DNA of 64,000 nt, taken from Carboxylicivirga caseinilyticus (GTDB lineage Bacteria > Bacteroidota > Bacteroidia > Bacteroidales > Marinilabiliaceae). Shown piece by piece: positions 9,775 to 17,202 of this stretch. The stretch spans positions 21,668-85,667 of the forward strand of contig JAFMVE010000024.1 in NCBI GenBank assembly GCA_025499705.1, written 5' to 3'. The translations under genes were made by a program, and so were the position numbers. Numbering within the stretch: the first letter of the stretch is position 1; the number at the start of each line of letters is the position of its first letter. Under the pieces are notes generated by a model. That model did not search any database, was not told the DNA's origin, and was given only the letters and a program-made list of their open reading frames with translations.

Positions 9775-10665
9775 TTAATCTTTTTGGGTTTTGGCAAGGT
9801 ATTCCATAAAATAAACATAGGCATGCTCAAGGTTTGGCTGCACCTCTGTTGCCTTCCATCCATTCAGTTTATCGGCTACAAACTCTACTTCATAACCAGC
9901 GGGATCTGGAATAGATGTTATTACCGGATAAGCTTCACTGATATGCTTCATTTCATCAAAGGTGACCGAAGTTTTAAAGACATGACCTTCACTCTTTTTC
10001 ACAAAATCTTCAGGAGAACCCGTAAAATGCACTTCACCTGCATTTAACAAGGCCATCTGACTACAGGTTGAAGAAATATCACCCACGATATGGGTGGACA
10101 GTATAATGATAACTTCTTTTTGACTTAGGTTTGAGAGAATATTACGAAACCGGATTCTTTCTTCCGGATCAAGCCCTGTGGTCGGCTCATCAACAATGAT
10201 AATTTTCGGATCACCAATTAATGCCTGAGCAATACCCAATCTTCGTTTCATACCACCTGATAATTTATTGGCAAAACGATTTCTTACATCAAACAAACCT
10301 ACCTGTTCCAATAAATCATCTACAGCAGACAATCGTTGCTTTTTATTCTTAATACCAGCAAGTGATGCTGCATAGTCAAGAAATTCCCATGTTCTTAATT
10401 TTGCAAAAAAACGAAAATCCTGTGGTAAGTAACCAAGGTATGAACGAACTTCCTGTCGGTTCTTCGACAATGGTTTACCATTTACAAACACCTCACCATG
10501 CGTAGGCTTTTGCAAGGTCACCAGAATTCTCATTAATGTTGATTTTCCGGCTCCGTTGGGTCCCAACAATCCAAACATACCGGAATTAATTTCTAGGTCA
10601 ACTCGGTTAAGGGCTCTGAAGTCATTTTTATAAACCTGACTCAGATCTTTGATTTCTATCTTCAA
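9775..10665 (-). CDS. ABC transporter ATP-binding protein
   Basis: Nucleotide-binding subunit, 296 residues, partner of the permease fusion that starts 2 bases downstream. Walker A GPNGAGKST (about 36-44), signature LSGGMKRRLGIAQAL, Walker B IIIVDEPTTGLDPEE and the H-loop ILSTHIV are all intact, so it should hydrolyse ATP. The C-terminal 80 residues form the accessory region usual in this drug/natansin-export family. It is the first gene of the six-gene minus-strand operon, with a long upstream region holding a candidate operator. Confidence 0.95.
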   Translation of the reverse strand: MKIEIKDLSQVYKNDFRALNRVDLEINSGMFGLLGPNGAGKSTLMRILVTLQKPTHGEVFVNGKPLSKNRQEVRSYLGYLPQDFRFFAKLRTWEFLDYAASLAGIKNKKQRLSAVDDLLEQVGLFDVRNRFANKLSGGMKRRLGIAQALIGDPKIIIVDEPTTGLDPEERIRFRNILSNLSQKEVIIILSTHIVGDISSTCSQMALLNAGEVHFTGSPEDFVKKSEGHVFKTSVTFDEMKHISEAYPVITSIPDPAGYEVEFVADKLNGWKATEVQPNLEHAYVYFMEYLAKTQKD

Positions 10666-10784
10666 GGCTTTTTGATTTAGGTATCCTTTTTAATAACAAA
10701 AAACGTACTATACATTATAGCACATTAATATACTGTAATTTAATTATATTTTTTAGTTAAAAAGGTGTACGATTTTGATACAGT

Positions 10785-10802
10785 ATGTTCGTAAACGAAC
10801 AT
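10785..10802. promoter_or_regulatory. Candidate operator dyad
   Basis: The sequence ATGTTCGTAAACGAACAT is a palindrome with 8-base arms around a central AA. It lies 120 bases upstream of the first gene of the ABC/TolC/RND operon. Dyads of this size and type (GTTCGT..ACGAAC) are typical of TetR-family operators that control efflux operons. No TetR-like gene is present in the window, so the regulator would have to be elsewhere. The function is inferred from shape and position. Confidence 0.5.
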
Positions 10803-10822
10803 TCAGAACAATCGCTTTCATT

Positions 10823-10832
10823 ATGACGTCAT
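10823..10832. promoter_or_regulatory. Short palindrome ATGACGTCAT
   Basis: A perfect 10-base palindrome 21 bases beyond the larger dyad in the same intergenic region. A related sequence, TGACGTCGTCA, lies between the ECF sigma gene and the putative anti-sigma gene at 12882-12892. It may be a second binding site; chance cannot be ruled out at this length. Confidence 0.25.
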
Positions 10833-10905
10833 TATTAATTTAAATCCTTCGCTTAAAATGTTTATTTTTTATTTTTTTTTTAATGCATGCTTAATTAATA
10901 AAAAA

Positions 10906-10932
10906 AGCTGCCTGTTACATTTACAGACAGCT
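10906..10932 (-). terminator. Rho-independent terminator after the Spy/CpxP-like gene
   Basis: Read on the minus strand, AGCTGTCTGT pairs with ACAGGCAGCT (one mismatch) over a 7-base loop and is followed by a run of seven T. It lies 24 bases behind the stop of the gene ending at 10957. Confidence 0.8.
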
Positions 10933-10956
10933 CTTTAACCAATTTATTAAACAAAT

Positions 10957-11901
10957 CTAGTATCTTCCATCTCTTCCTCTTCCACCTATAGGTCGGCTAT
11001 CAAATGCAATTTTTTGTTCATCGGTAAGTTGGCTTCTCACTTCCATTCTATGATCAGCCTTAAGTTGTGCCATTTGCAATCGTATTTCAGATTGTTCATT
11101 AATCAACTTATCAACTTGTTTAAGGTCAATATTTTTACCTGTTGTTTTAGTTTTCAACTGAGCATCCAATTCGTTAAGTTTGTTTTTAAGACCTTGCTCT
11201 TTCTCTAACATTTGCAGCCGTGACTTATCCATAAATTCCTTTTGTGCATCAGTTAAATCTAATGAGTACAGTCCTATGCCATTTCCTTGTCCTTTACCTT
11301 GCCCCTGACCATCTCCATATCCTCTTCCTCTCTGACCCTTACCCTGGCCTTGTCCTCTTCCTAATCTCTGTCCATCACCACGTTTACCCTGACCTTGGCC
11401 AAATCCCTGGCCAGTTTGTGCACAGTCAAAACCTTGTCCTTTACCAGGTCCTTGTCCATTTCCATAACCTTTACCATTACGTCCCTGTCCTTGTAAGCCC
11501 TGATGCATGCGTCCTTTATTACGGGAATCAAATACAATAATTTGCTCGTCTGTCATATTTGCTTTAACATCCTGAAAATGTCTCACTCTTTCTTTTTGCA
11601 GCTTTGTTTGAACTGAATTTATTGAAGCCAGACAATCATACAACGCTTTTTTATCAACCGGGTTTGTTGTTTCTAAAGTATGTTTTCTGGCCATTAATTC
11701 ATTCAATTGATTATGGTCAGCCTGAGTTTGCTTGTAAAAATCAACTCTTAATTCATCAAGCTTATCTTTTTGTTCTTGTGTTAAATCGTCTTGTAAAATG
11801 CAATCCTGTCTATTATTACCTTGTCTTCTTTGTGCCTGGGTTGTTGTCGATACGGCAACTATAGCTAATGCTACAAATCCCACAATTAATTTAGTTTTCA
11901 T
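10957..11901 (-). CDS. Tandem Spy/CpxP-like periplasmic protein with Gly/Gln-rich linker
   Basis: Exported protein of 314 residues with a signal peptide ending in TQAQ (about residue 24). It holds two copies of an LTxxQ-type helical unit: residues 38-127 (DLTQEQKDKLDEL ... MTDEQIIVFDSR) and 212-306 (DLTDAQKEFMDKS ... LTDEQKIAFDSR). Between them residues 129-210 are a GQGQGKG-type low-complexity stretch rich in Gly, Gln, Lys and Arg with a single Cys at 160. Spy and CpxP are periplasmic chaperones or stress sensors built from one such unit; ZraP-like relatives bind metals. It follows the sigma/anti-sigma genes in the same direction after a 103-base gap. A role in envelope stress or metal binding is inference. 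Confidence 0.8.
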   Translation of the reverse strand: MKTKLIVGFVALAIVAVSTTTQAQRRQGNNRQDCILQDDLTQEQKDKLDELRVDFYKQTQADHNQLNELMARKHTLETTNPVDKKALYDCLASINSVQTKLQKERVRHFQDVKANMTDEQIIVFDSRNKGRMHQGLQGQGRNGKGYGNGQGPGKGQGFDCAQTGQGFGQGQGKRGDGQRLGRGQGQGKGQRGRGYGDGQGQGKGQGNGIGLYSLDLTDAQKEFMDKSRLQMLEKEQGLKNKLNELDAQLKTKTTGKNIDLKQVDKLINEQSEIRLQMAQLKADHRMEVRSQLTDEQKIAFDSRPIGGRGRDGRY

Positions 11902-12004
11902 CGTATTAAAATCTTTAGTTAATTGATATAGTTATCCTATTAAGCTAAATCACTCACCTAGCTCTTACATGTAATTCAATAAGTTATATGATTTTTGGGC
12001 TTAT

Positions 12005-12514
12005 TTAACGAGGCCCCATACCTCGTCTGCCTCTTCTGCCTTTTGGCTGATCCATCCAATGACGGAATGTATCATCCAACTTTAGCCTTTGTTCTTCATT
12101 TCGGCAAACAGCTCTTACCTTTTTGTAATGGTTAAAATTCAGAAATTCAATTCTTTTCTGTAATTCTGCAATATCATTAATACTCTTCTTCACAATTACA
12201 GAATCACTGGTTCCGGAAAAAGTCTGATTCATTAATTGTTCTTTGAGACTATCTATTTGATGTTGATAGCTAATAACCTGTTGTATATGTTCATTTCTTA
12301 ATCGCTCAAACTCTGCAAATTGAACAGTATCCAAATCCAGCTTCCTAATAAACTGTTGTTTCCACTGCTCTTTTACCCTTGCTCTGTCACTATTTTTTAC
12401 AATACCTGAATCATTATTATTGCCAGAGTTGGTTAACCACAATGATAGTACAACTATGTTACCTATAAAAAACACCGCCAGAATTATCCAACATATTTTA
12501 CAACTCCTGCTCAT
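12005..12514 (-). CDS. Membrane-anchored Spy/ZraP-like protein
   Basis: 169 residues: a short cytoplasmic start with CKIC, one membrane helix (about 8-28, WIILAVFFIGNIVVLSLWL), then a periplasmic helical domain with the LxxxQ pattern (LDLDTVQFAEFERLRNEH) and long amphipathic helices, ending in a basic Gly/Arg-rich tail. This is the layout of the periplasmic heavy-metal-sensor/Spy group (CnrX-, ZraP-like). Its start lies 2 bases behind the putative anti-sigma gene, which points to translational coupling and a joint function. In CnrX-type systems such a protein helps control an ECF sigma factor; that is a plausible role here. Confidence 0.75.
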   Translation of the reverse strand: MSRSCKICWIILAVFFIGNIVVLSLWLTNSGNNNDSGIVKNSDRARVKEQWKQQFIRKLDLDTVQFAEFERLRNEHIQQVISYQHQIDSLKEQLMNQTFSGTSDSVIVKKSINDIAELQKRIEFLNFNHYKKVRAVCRNEEQRLKLDDTFRHWMDQPKGRRGRRGMGPR

Positions 12515-12516
12515 AA

Positions 12517-12861
12517 TTAATTAGTTTTATCGGCAGATGCCAAAAGTTCAATATCATAATAAACTGACCAATGACTATTTTCATCGGATTCGAATGTACT
12601 TGCCCACTCTTCAATAACTTGACTTTCTGCAGAACTATTTATTTTATTAAGAACTAACGTTAAATTTCCAATTAACATTATAAAAGCAAGTGATGCTGCA
12701 ATGTTCACCATATATTTAAGATAGGGCTTTGAAGGCGAAACTTTTTCAACTTTATTCATCACCTTATCCACAAAGTCAACACTTATATTCATTTTATCAT
12801 CGAATAAAGGTGTTTCGATAATGGAATCAATTTGCTTACTATATTTATTAAAATCTTTCAT
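12517..12861 (-). CDS. Putative anti-sigma factor
   Basis: 114 residues with no zinc-binding HxxxCxxC motif. A charged N-terminal region of about 60 residues is followed by a single membrane helix (about 65-85, YMVNIAASLAFIMLIGNLTLVL) and a short exported tail. Position makes the case: 51 bases behind the ECF sigma gene and 2 bases before the Spy-like gene. A small single-helix protein directly after an ECF sigma factor is commonly its anti-sigma factor. The sequence alone would not identify it. Confidence 0.65.
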   Translation of the reverse strand: MKDFNKYSKQIDSIIETPLFDDKMNISVDFVDKVMNKVEKVSPSKPYLKYMVNIAASLAFIMLIGNLTLVLNKINSSAESQVIEEWASTFESDENSHWSVYYDIELLASADKTN

Positions 12862-12912
12862 GTTCGTCCTTTCATTTTATTTGACGTCGTCATGTAAAAC
12901 TTCCTGCGTTTT

Positions 12913-13488
12913 TTAAAAAATTTCTTCTTTTTGAAACAGTAGTATTTCTTTTAATTTCTTTTTCGCTCTAACTAAAAGCGACTCTACAGAACCTTCAGAA
13001 ACACCCATTATATCAGCTACTTCTTTTTGCGGCAGCTCATCCAACTTTGATAAGGTTAAAGCCACCCGCTGTCTTTCGGGCAATTTATCCATTGCTTTAA
13101 GCAGTACCTTTCTTCTCTCCTCTTCTTCCATTTCCTCTGAGGCATCTCCTGCATCAACAACCGATAAATTAGCCATCTCATCATTATCTATCGATGTTAG
13201 CAGACCGTACCCTCGTTTTTTACGTTTCTTCTGTCGTAAGTAATCCAATGATTTATTAACCGACAAACGATACAACCATGTCGACAGACTCGATTCTTCG
13301 CGATAATTTGAGATAGATTTAAAAACTTCAATAAAAACTTCCTGAGCAACATCTTCTGCATCTTCCAGCTGATTGACAAAGGACATACAGATATGTATCA
13401 CCCGTCGGTGATGGACAGTTACCAACTGCCTAAAGGCATCTTTATTGCCCTCTTTTACCTGTTTTACTAAAAGTCTATCTTCAATCAT
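12913..13488 (-). CDS. ECF RNA polymerase sigma factor
   Basis: 191 residues with both ECF regions. Region 2: FRQLVTVHHRRVIHICMSFVNQLEDAEDVAQEVFIEVFKSI followed by STWLYRLSVNKSLDYLR, which bind core polymerase and the -10 element. Region 4: LPERQRVALTLSKLDELPQKEVADIMGVSEGSVESLLVRAKKKL, a helix-turn-helix for the -35 element (quoted in parts as seen). It heads a four-gene minus-strand group with a putative anti-sigma factor and two Spy-like proteins, so it likely drives an envelope-stress response including its own operon. Confidence 0.92.
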   Translation of the reverse strand: MIEDRLLVKQVKEGNKDAFRQLVTVHHRRVIHICMSFVNQLEDAEDVAQEVFIEVFKSISNYREESSLSTWLYRLSVNKSLDYLRQKKRKKRGYGLLTSIDNDEMANLSVVDAGDASEEMEEEERRKVLLKAMDKLPERQRVALTLSKLDELPQKEVADIMGVSEGSVESLLVRAKKKLKEILLFQKEEIF

Positions 13489-13669
13489 TATTTAAACTCT
13501 ACTACTTTGACGATCTTATTAAATCTATCCTTCGTTTAAACCTATAAATTTACAACTTTTATAATGTTTACACATCAATTGGCCAAAAGCACTATGCTAT
13601 AATGATAATTATATAGTAAATAATTTAGTATATTTATAAAAATTCGAAGCATTAATCAATTCACCCTAA

Positions 13670-15901
13670 ATGATGTGCAGAAAAAAAGTTTTATACTTTT
13701 ATTTATTACTATCTACACTACTTTCTCACTCTTTTTCAAGTTATGCAGAAGAGCTCAATGAAATAGTAGTATTAAGTTCATATCATATAGGTTTTAAATG
13801 GACATCTGATATTGACAATGCTATCATCAAATCTTTTGAAAAAGATGAGTCAACCAGACTCTATCATGAGTTCATGGATAGTAAACGCTTCCAGAATTCT
13901 GAATATTTCAATCTATTAAAGCAAACCTATCAACAAAAGTTTAAGAATCACAAAATCAATGGTGTAATTTGCTCTGACAACAAAGCTTTTGAGTTTTTTA
14001 TCGAAAACGGATCTTCTATCTGGGGCGATGTTCCAGCTGTGTTTTGCGGAGTAAATAATATTGAAGATTATACCCATTTAATTGATTCAACCAAACATGC
14101 TGTTGTACTCGAGAAATTAGATATTTTCGGAACAATTGATTTAATCACACAACTTCAACCTGATCTTCAAGAAATTATTGCCATTTCTGATCAAACTTTA
14201 TCAGGAAAAATATTTACCCAACAATTTATTGATGGGATAACACCCTTTTCCAAAAACATCGCATACAAAACATTAGACGCCTCCAATCCAAAACTCTTAA
14301 AAGAACAATTGGAAAAGACTGATCCTAGAGGTAAGGCAATTTATTTATTAAGTCTGTATACCAATAGAAATGGTATTGCTAATGAAATGATGAAAGAAAG
14401 TCAGTATTTTTTTAGCAATGTTAATATACCTGTTTATAGTAACTGGGATTTCTTAATGCCTAACTGCATAGTTGGAGGTAAAATTCTAAAAGGTTCCGAT
14501 CAAGGGACACTTGCCGCCGATTTGATTATGAAATTAATAAAGGGACAAAAGGCCCCACTTTATACGACACCTAAGCAAAAGTTTATATTTGATCAGGCCA
14601 AGCTTGACTATTACAACCTGCATGTACCTGAAACCATTGCTAACTATCAAATCATTAATCAACCCCATAACTTTATCTCTGAATTTAAGCAAGAGCTCTT
14701 ATTTCTGCTAATCATACTTTTAACACTCCTTTTGGTCATAACAATTTTGATTTCCGATATGATTAAGCGTAAGAAAATTGAGCTTGACCTTATTAAAAGT
14801 GAGAAACGATTGGAATTAGCTGTTGATGGAGCCAACGAGGGACTTTGGGATATCGATTACAACTCAAAAGAGGCTTATTTTAATGAGCGTTTTGCAATCT
14901 TACTTGGATATAATTCAACAGAGGAATTAAATCTGACTTTTGATAACTGGATTAAAAATATTCATCCCGAAGACATCAACAACCTGCAACAATCATATGA
15001 TAAGCATAAAAAAGGTTTAGATGATGCTTTTAGATGTGAAGTCAGAATAAAAAATAAAAAAGATGAATATAATTGGTTTTCAATTCTGGGTAGAATAACT
15101 GAGCAGTTCAACAATGAACCACACAGAATAACCGGTATTATTCAAAACATTAACCAACAAAAGATATTCGAACAGGAATTAAGACAGGCAAAAGAGAAAG
15201 CGGAAGAAAGTGATCGGCTAAAATCATCATTTTTAGCCAATATGTCGCACGAAATCCGTACTCCAATGAATGCAATACTGGGTTTTACCGACTTAATTCT
15301 TGAGAATAATCTTAATGAAGACGAGAGAAACGAATACCTGACTCTTGTTAAGAAAAGTGGAGAAAATTTACTTACCCTTATTAATGATATAATAGACATT
15401 AGTAAAATTGAATCAGGTCAAATGAAAATCAATTTTCAAATGACTGATGTGCATCAAATGTTTAAAGAGCTTCAATCCTTAGCAAATTCATTAATCATTT
15501 CGCTAAATAAACCAATTGATTTTAAAATATCTGTTGAAGATATTGATCAACCTTATTACATAAAAACTGACCAGTTGCGTTTGTACCAAATCTTATTAAA
15601 TCTGGTATCCAATGCCATTAAATTTACTGAGAATGGTTTTATAGAAATATCATACTCTAATAGTAAATCGGATAACATTGAAATATCTGTTAGAGATACA
15701 GGGCCTGGCATTTCAGATCATGATAAAAAAATTATATTCGACAGATTCCGGCAAATAGATGAATCAACTATCAAAAAACATGGTGGTACTGGCTTAGGAT
15801 TATCCATAACAAAAAGTCTTACTGAATTAATGAATGGAACCATCAGCGTAAAAACTCCAACAGGCGGAGGTGCTGAATTCATAGTAGCTTTACCTTGTTA
15901 A
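13670..15901 (+). CDS. Sensor histidine kinase with periplasmic ABC-substrate-binding-like domain
   Basis: 743 residues. A signal peptide (about 1-27) is followed by a periplasmic domain (about 30-335) of the ABC substrate-binding fold seen in some sensor kinases (EIVVLSSYHIGFKWTSDID start, GGKILKGSDQG near its end). A membrane helix lies at about 345-365. Then come a PAS domain (about 385-500, WDIDYNSKEAYFNERFAILLGY), the HisKA domain with the phosphorylated His527 in MSHEIRTPMNA, and the HATPase domain (N box NLVSNAIKF, G1 DTGPGIS, G2 GGTGLGLS). There is no receiver domain and no response regulator nearby, so its partner is elsewhere. The ligand is unknown. Confidence 0.92.
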   Translation: MMCRKKVLYFYLLLSTLLSHSFSSYAEELNEIVVLSSYHIGFKWTSDIDNAIIKSFEKDESTRLYHEFMDSKRFQNSEYFNLLKQTYQQKFKNHKINGVICSDNKAFEFFIENGSSIWGDVPAVFCGVNNIEDYTHLIDSTKHAVVLEKLDIFGTIDLITQLQPDLQEIIAISDQTLSGKIFTQQFIDGITPFSKNIAYKTLDASNPKLLKEQLEKTDPRGKAIYLLSLYTNRNGIANEMMKESQYFFSNVNIPVYSNWDFLMPNCIVGGKILKGSDQGTLAADLIMKLIKGQKAPLYTTPKQKFIFDQAKLDYYNLHVPETIANYQIINQPHNFISEFKQELLFLLIILLTLLLVITILISDMIKRKKIELDLIKSEKRLELAVDGANEGLWDIDYNSKEAYFNERFAILLGYNSTEELNLTFDNWIKNIHPEDINNLQQSYDKHKKGLDDAFRCEVRIKNKKDEYNWFSILGRITEQFNNEPHRITGIIQNINQQKIFEQELRQAKEKAEESDRLKSSFLANMSHEIRTPMNAILGFTDLILENNLNEDERNEYLTLVKKSGENLLTLINDIIDISKIESGQMKINFQMTDVHQMFKELQSLANSLIISLNKPIDFKISVEDIDQPYYIKTDQLRLYQILLNLVSNAIKFTENGFIEISYSNSKSDNIEISVRDTGPGISDHDKKIIFDRFRQIDESTIKKHGGTGLGLSITKSLTELMNGTISVKTPTGGGAEFIVALPC

Positions 15902-15974
15902 GTTTCGGAAACGGCTAGTTTAACCAACAATTAAATCCAGACTCAAAATCCATGTAAGAATTTCAACTTATTAT

Positions 15975-15982
15975 TAAATTTG
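15975..15982 (+). promoter_or_regulatory. Candidate -7 promoter element of rsmE
   Basis: TAAATTTG matches the Bacteroidota -7 consensus TAnnTTTG and ends 16 bases before the rsmE start. No convincing -33 TTTG was found at the expected distance. Confidence 0.35.
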
Positions 15983-15998
15983 CACAAAGATTAATGAT

Positions 15999-16694
15999 AT
16001 GGAACTTTTTTACGATCCCAGTTTCAAGGGAGACGGTATTCTTTGTGAGTCTGAGAGTAAACACTGTATTAATGTTTTACGACACAAAGCAGGTGATATT
16101 ATTACGATAGCAAATGGTAAAGGCCAGTATTTCGAAGGTACCATCATTAATGCCCACCCTAAAAAATGTAAGATTGGATCAGTAAAAACAATCAATCATA
16201 CAGAGCCTGAATTTAAGGTTCATTTAGCTGTAGCTCCTACCAAAAGCATGGATCGTTTTGAATGGTTAATCGAAAAAGCGGTTGAACTAGGAGTTGATGA
16301 AATCACACCATTGCTTTGTTCTCATTCTGAAAGAAAGAAATTAAGAATCGATAGAATAGAACGAATTGCCATATCTGCAATGAAACAATCATTGAAAGCT
16401 TATATGCCAAAAGTAAATGAGCTTACAACTTTCACAAAATTTATTGAATCAACACCTGCCCCTCAAACTTACCTTGCTCATTGTTATGATGATGAAAAAC
16501 AACTTCTTAAAGATGCTTATCAATTAAATTCGGATGCTGTACTTTGTATTGGTCCTGAAGGTGATTTCTCTCCGGAAGAAGTTAAAATGGCAAAGAATAG
16601 AGGATGTCATATGGTATCACTAGGAACAAGCCGTCTTCGCACTGAAACAGCCGGATTAGCAGCCTGCCACACTATACATCTCTTAAATGAATAA
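15999..16694 (+). CDS. rsmE: 16S rRNA (uracil1498-N3)-methyltransferase RsmE
   Basis: 231 residues, the usual length for RsmE, a SPOUT-class enzyme that methylates N3 of U1498 in 16S rRNA using S-adenosylmethionine. The N-terminal PUA-like part (about 1-70, HCINVLRHKAGD) binds RNA. The C-terminal SPOUT knot shows WLIEKAVELGVDEITPL, CIGPEGDFSPEE (SAM loop) and SLGTSRLRTETAGLAA, the family's most conserved stretch. It stands alone between the sensor kinase and a convergent Rrf2 gene whose end is 6 bases away. Confidence 0.96.
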   Translation: MELFYDPSFKGDGILCESESKHCINVLRHKAGDIITIANGKGQYFEGTIINAHPKKCKIGSVKTINHTEPEFKVHLAVAPTKSMDRFEWLIEKAVELGVDEITPLLCSHSERKKLRIDRIERIAISAMKQSLKAYMPKVNELTTFTKFIESTPAPQTYLAHCYDDEKQLLKDAYQLNSDAVLCIGPEGDFSPEEVKMAKNRGCHMVSLGTSRLRTETAGLAACHTIHLLNE

Positions 16695-16700
16695 ACCATC

Positions 16701-17102
16701 TTAGTTAATGTATTCACTAAGAAAATGACTCTCCATATAGTTTTTAAATTCCCTGGTCATCGTTTTGGCAAGATCACCTAACATACATGATCCGATCACA
16801 CAGGTTCGCTTATCTCCGGGACAACTATGTATTGCTATTTTACCTTCAATGGCCTCATAAATTTGAAGCAACGATAATTTTTCGGGATCACATTTTAAAA
16901 CAAAACCACCACTTGGTCCACGATTCGAGCTCACAAAATCCTCTTTTGCCAAACGCTGCATAACCTTGGCCACATGATGTTTTGAACTTTCAATAGCTTC
17001 TGAAATCTGATTTACATTTAACTTCACTTCACTCCTGGCTATTAATACCATTGAATGCAATGCAATTGAGGCGGCTTCTGATAATGTTACAATTTTTGAC
17101 AT
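16701..17102 (-). CDS. Rrf2 family transcriptional regulator
   Basis: 133 residues. A winged helix-turn-helix lies in the first 70 residues (VNQISEAIESSKHHVAKVMQRL, then the wing SNRGPSGGF). Cys94, Cys101 and Cys106 (CPGDKRTCVIGSC) lie where NsrR/IscR-type members bind an iron-sulfur cluster, so it may sense nitric oxide, oxygen or cluster supply. Closest in layout to NsrR. It converges with rsmE and is divergent from nothing near it, so no target operon is obvious from position. Confidence 0.9.
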   Translation of the reverse strand: MSKIVTLSEAASIALHSMVLIARSEVKLNVNQISEAIESSKHHVAKVMQRLAKEDFVSSNRGPSGGFVLKCDPEKLSLLQIYEAIEGKIAIHSCPGDKRTCVIGSCMLGDLAKTMTREFKNYMESHFLSEYIN

Positions 17103-17160
17103 GATTTATTTAAACAGCTATTGAATACTTAAATAACTTTATTGTCGCTAAAATATAAAA

Positions 17161-17187
17161 AAACCCGTAACATGTTGTTACGGGTTT
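17161..17187 (-). terminator. Terminator after pfp
   Basis: A 12-base perfect stem, AAACCCGTAACA paired with TGTTACGGGTTT, with a 3-base loop. On the minus strand it is followed by a T run, fitting the end of the phosphofructokinase gene at 17203. Confidence 0.88.
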
Positions 17188-17202
17188 AATTTTATTGTTG
17201 AA

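Larger units (their letters stand above)
10666..10956. other. Intergenic region upstream of the export operon
   Basis: About 290 bases without a gene. It holds the leader of the ABC/RND operon, an 18-base dyad at 10785-10802, a 10-base palindrome at 10823-10832, a T-rich tract near 10860-10880 and the terminator of the Spy/CpxP-like gene at 10906-10932. No good -33/-7 promoter pair was seen. Confidence 0.7.

Noticed and set aside
11244..11540. Plus-strand frame of 98 codons
   Set aside because: It is antisense to the Gly/Gln-rich linker of the Spy/CpxP-like gene; low-complexity DNA opens frames on the other strand.
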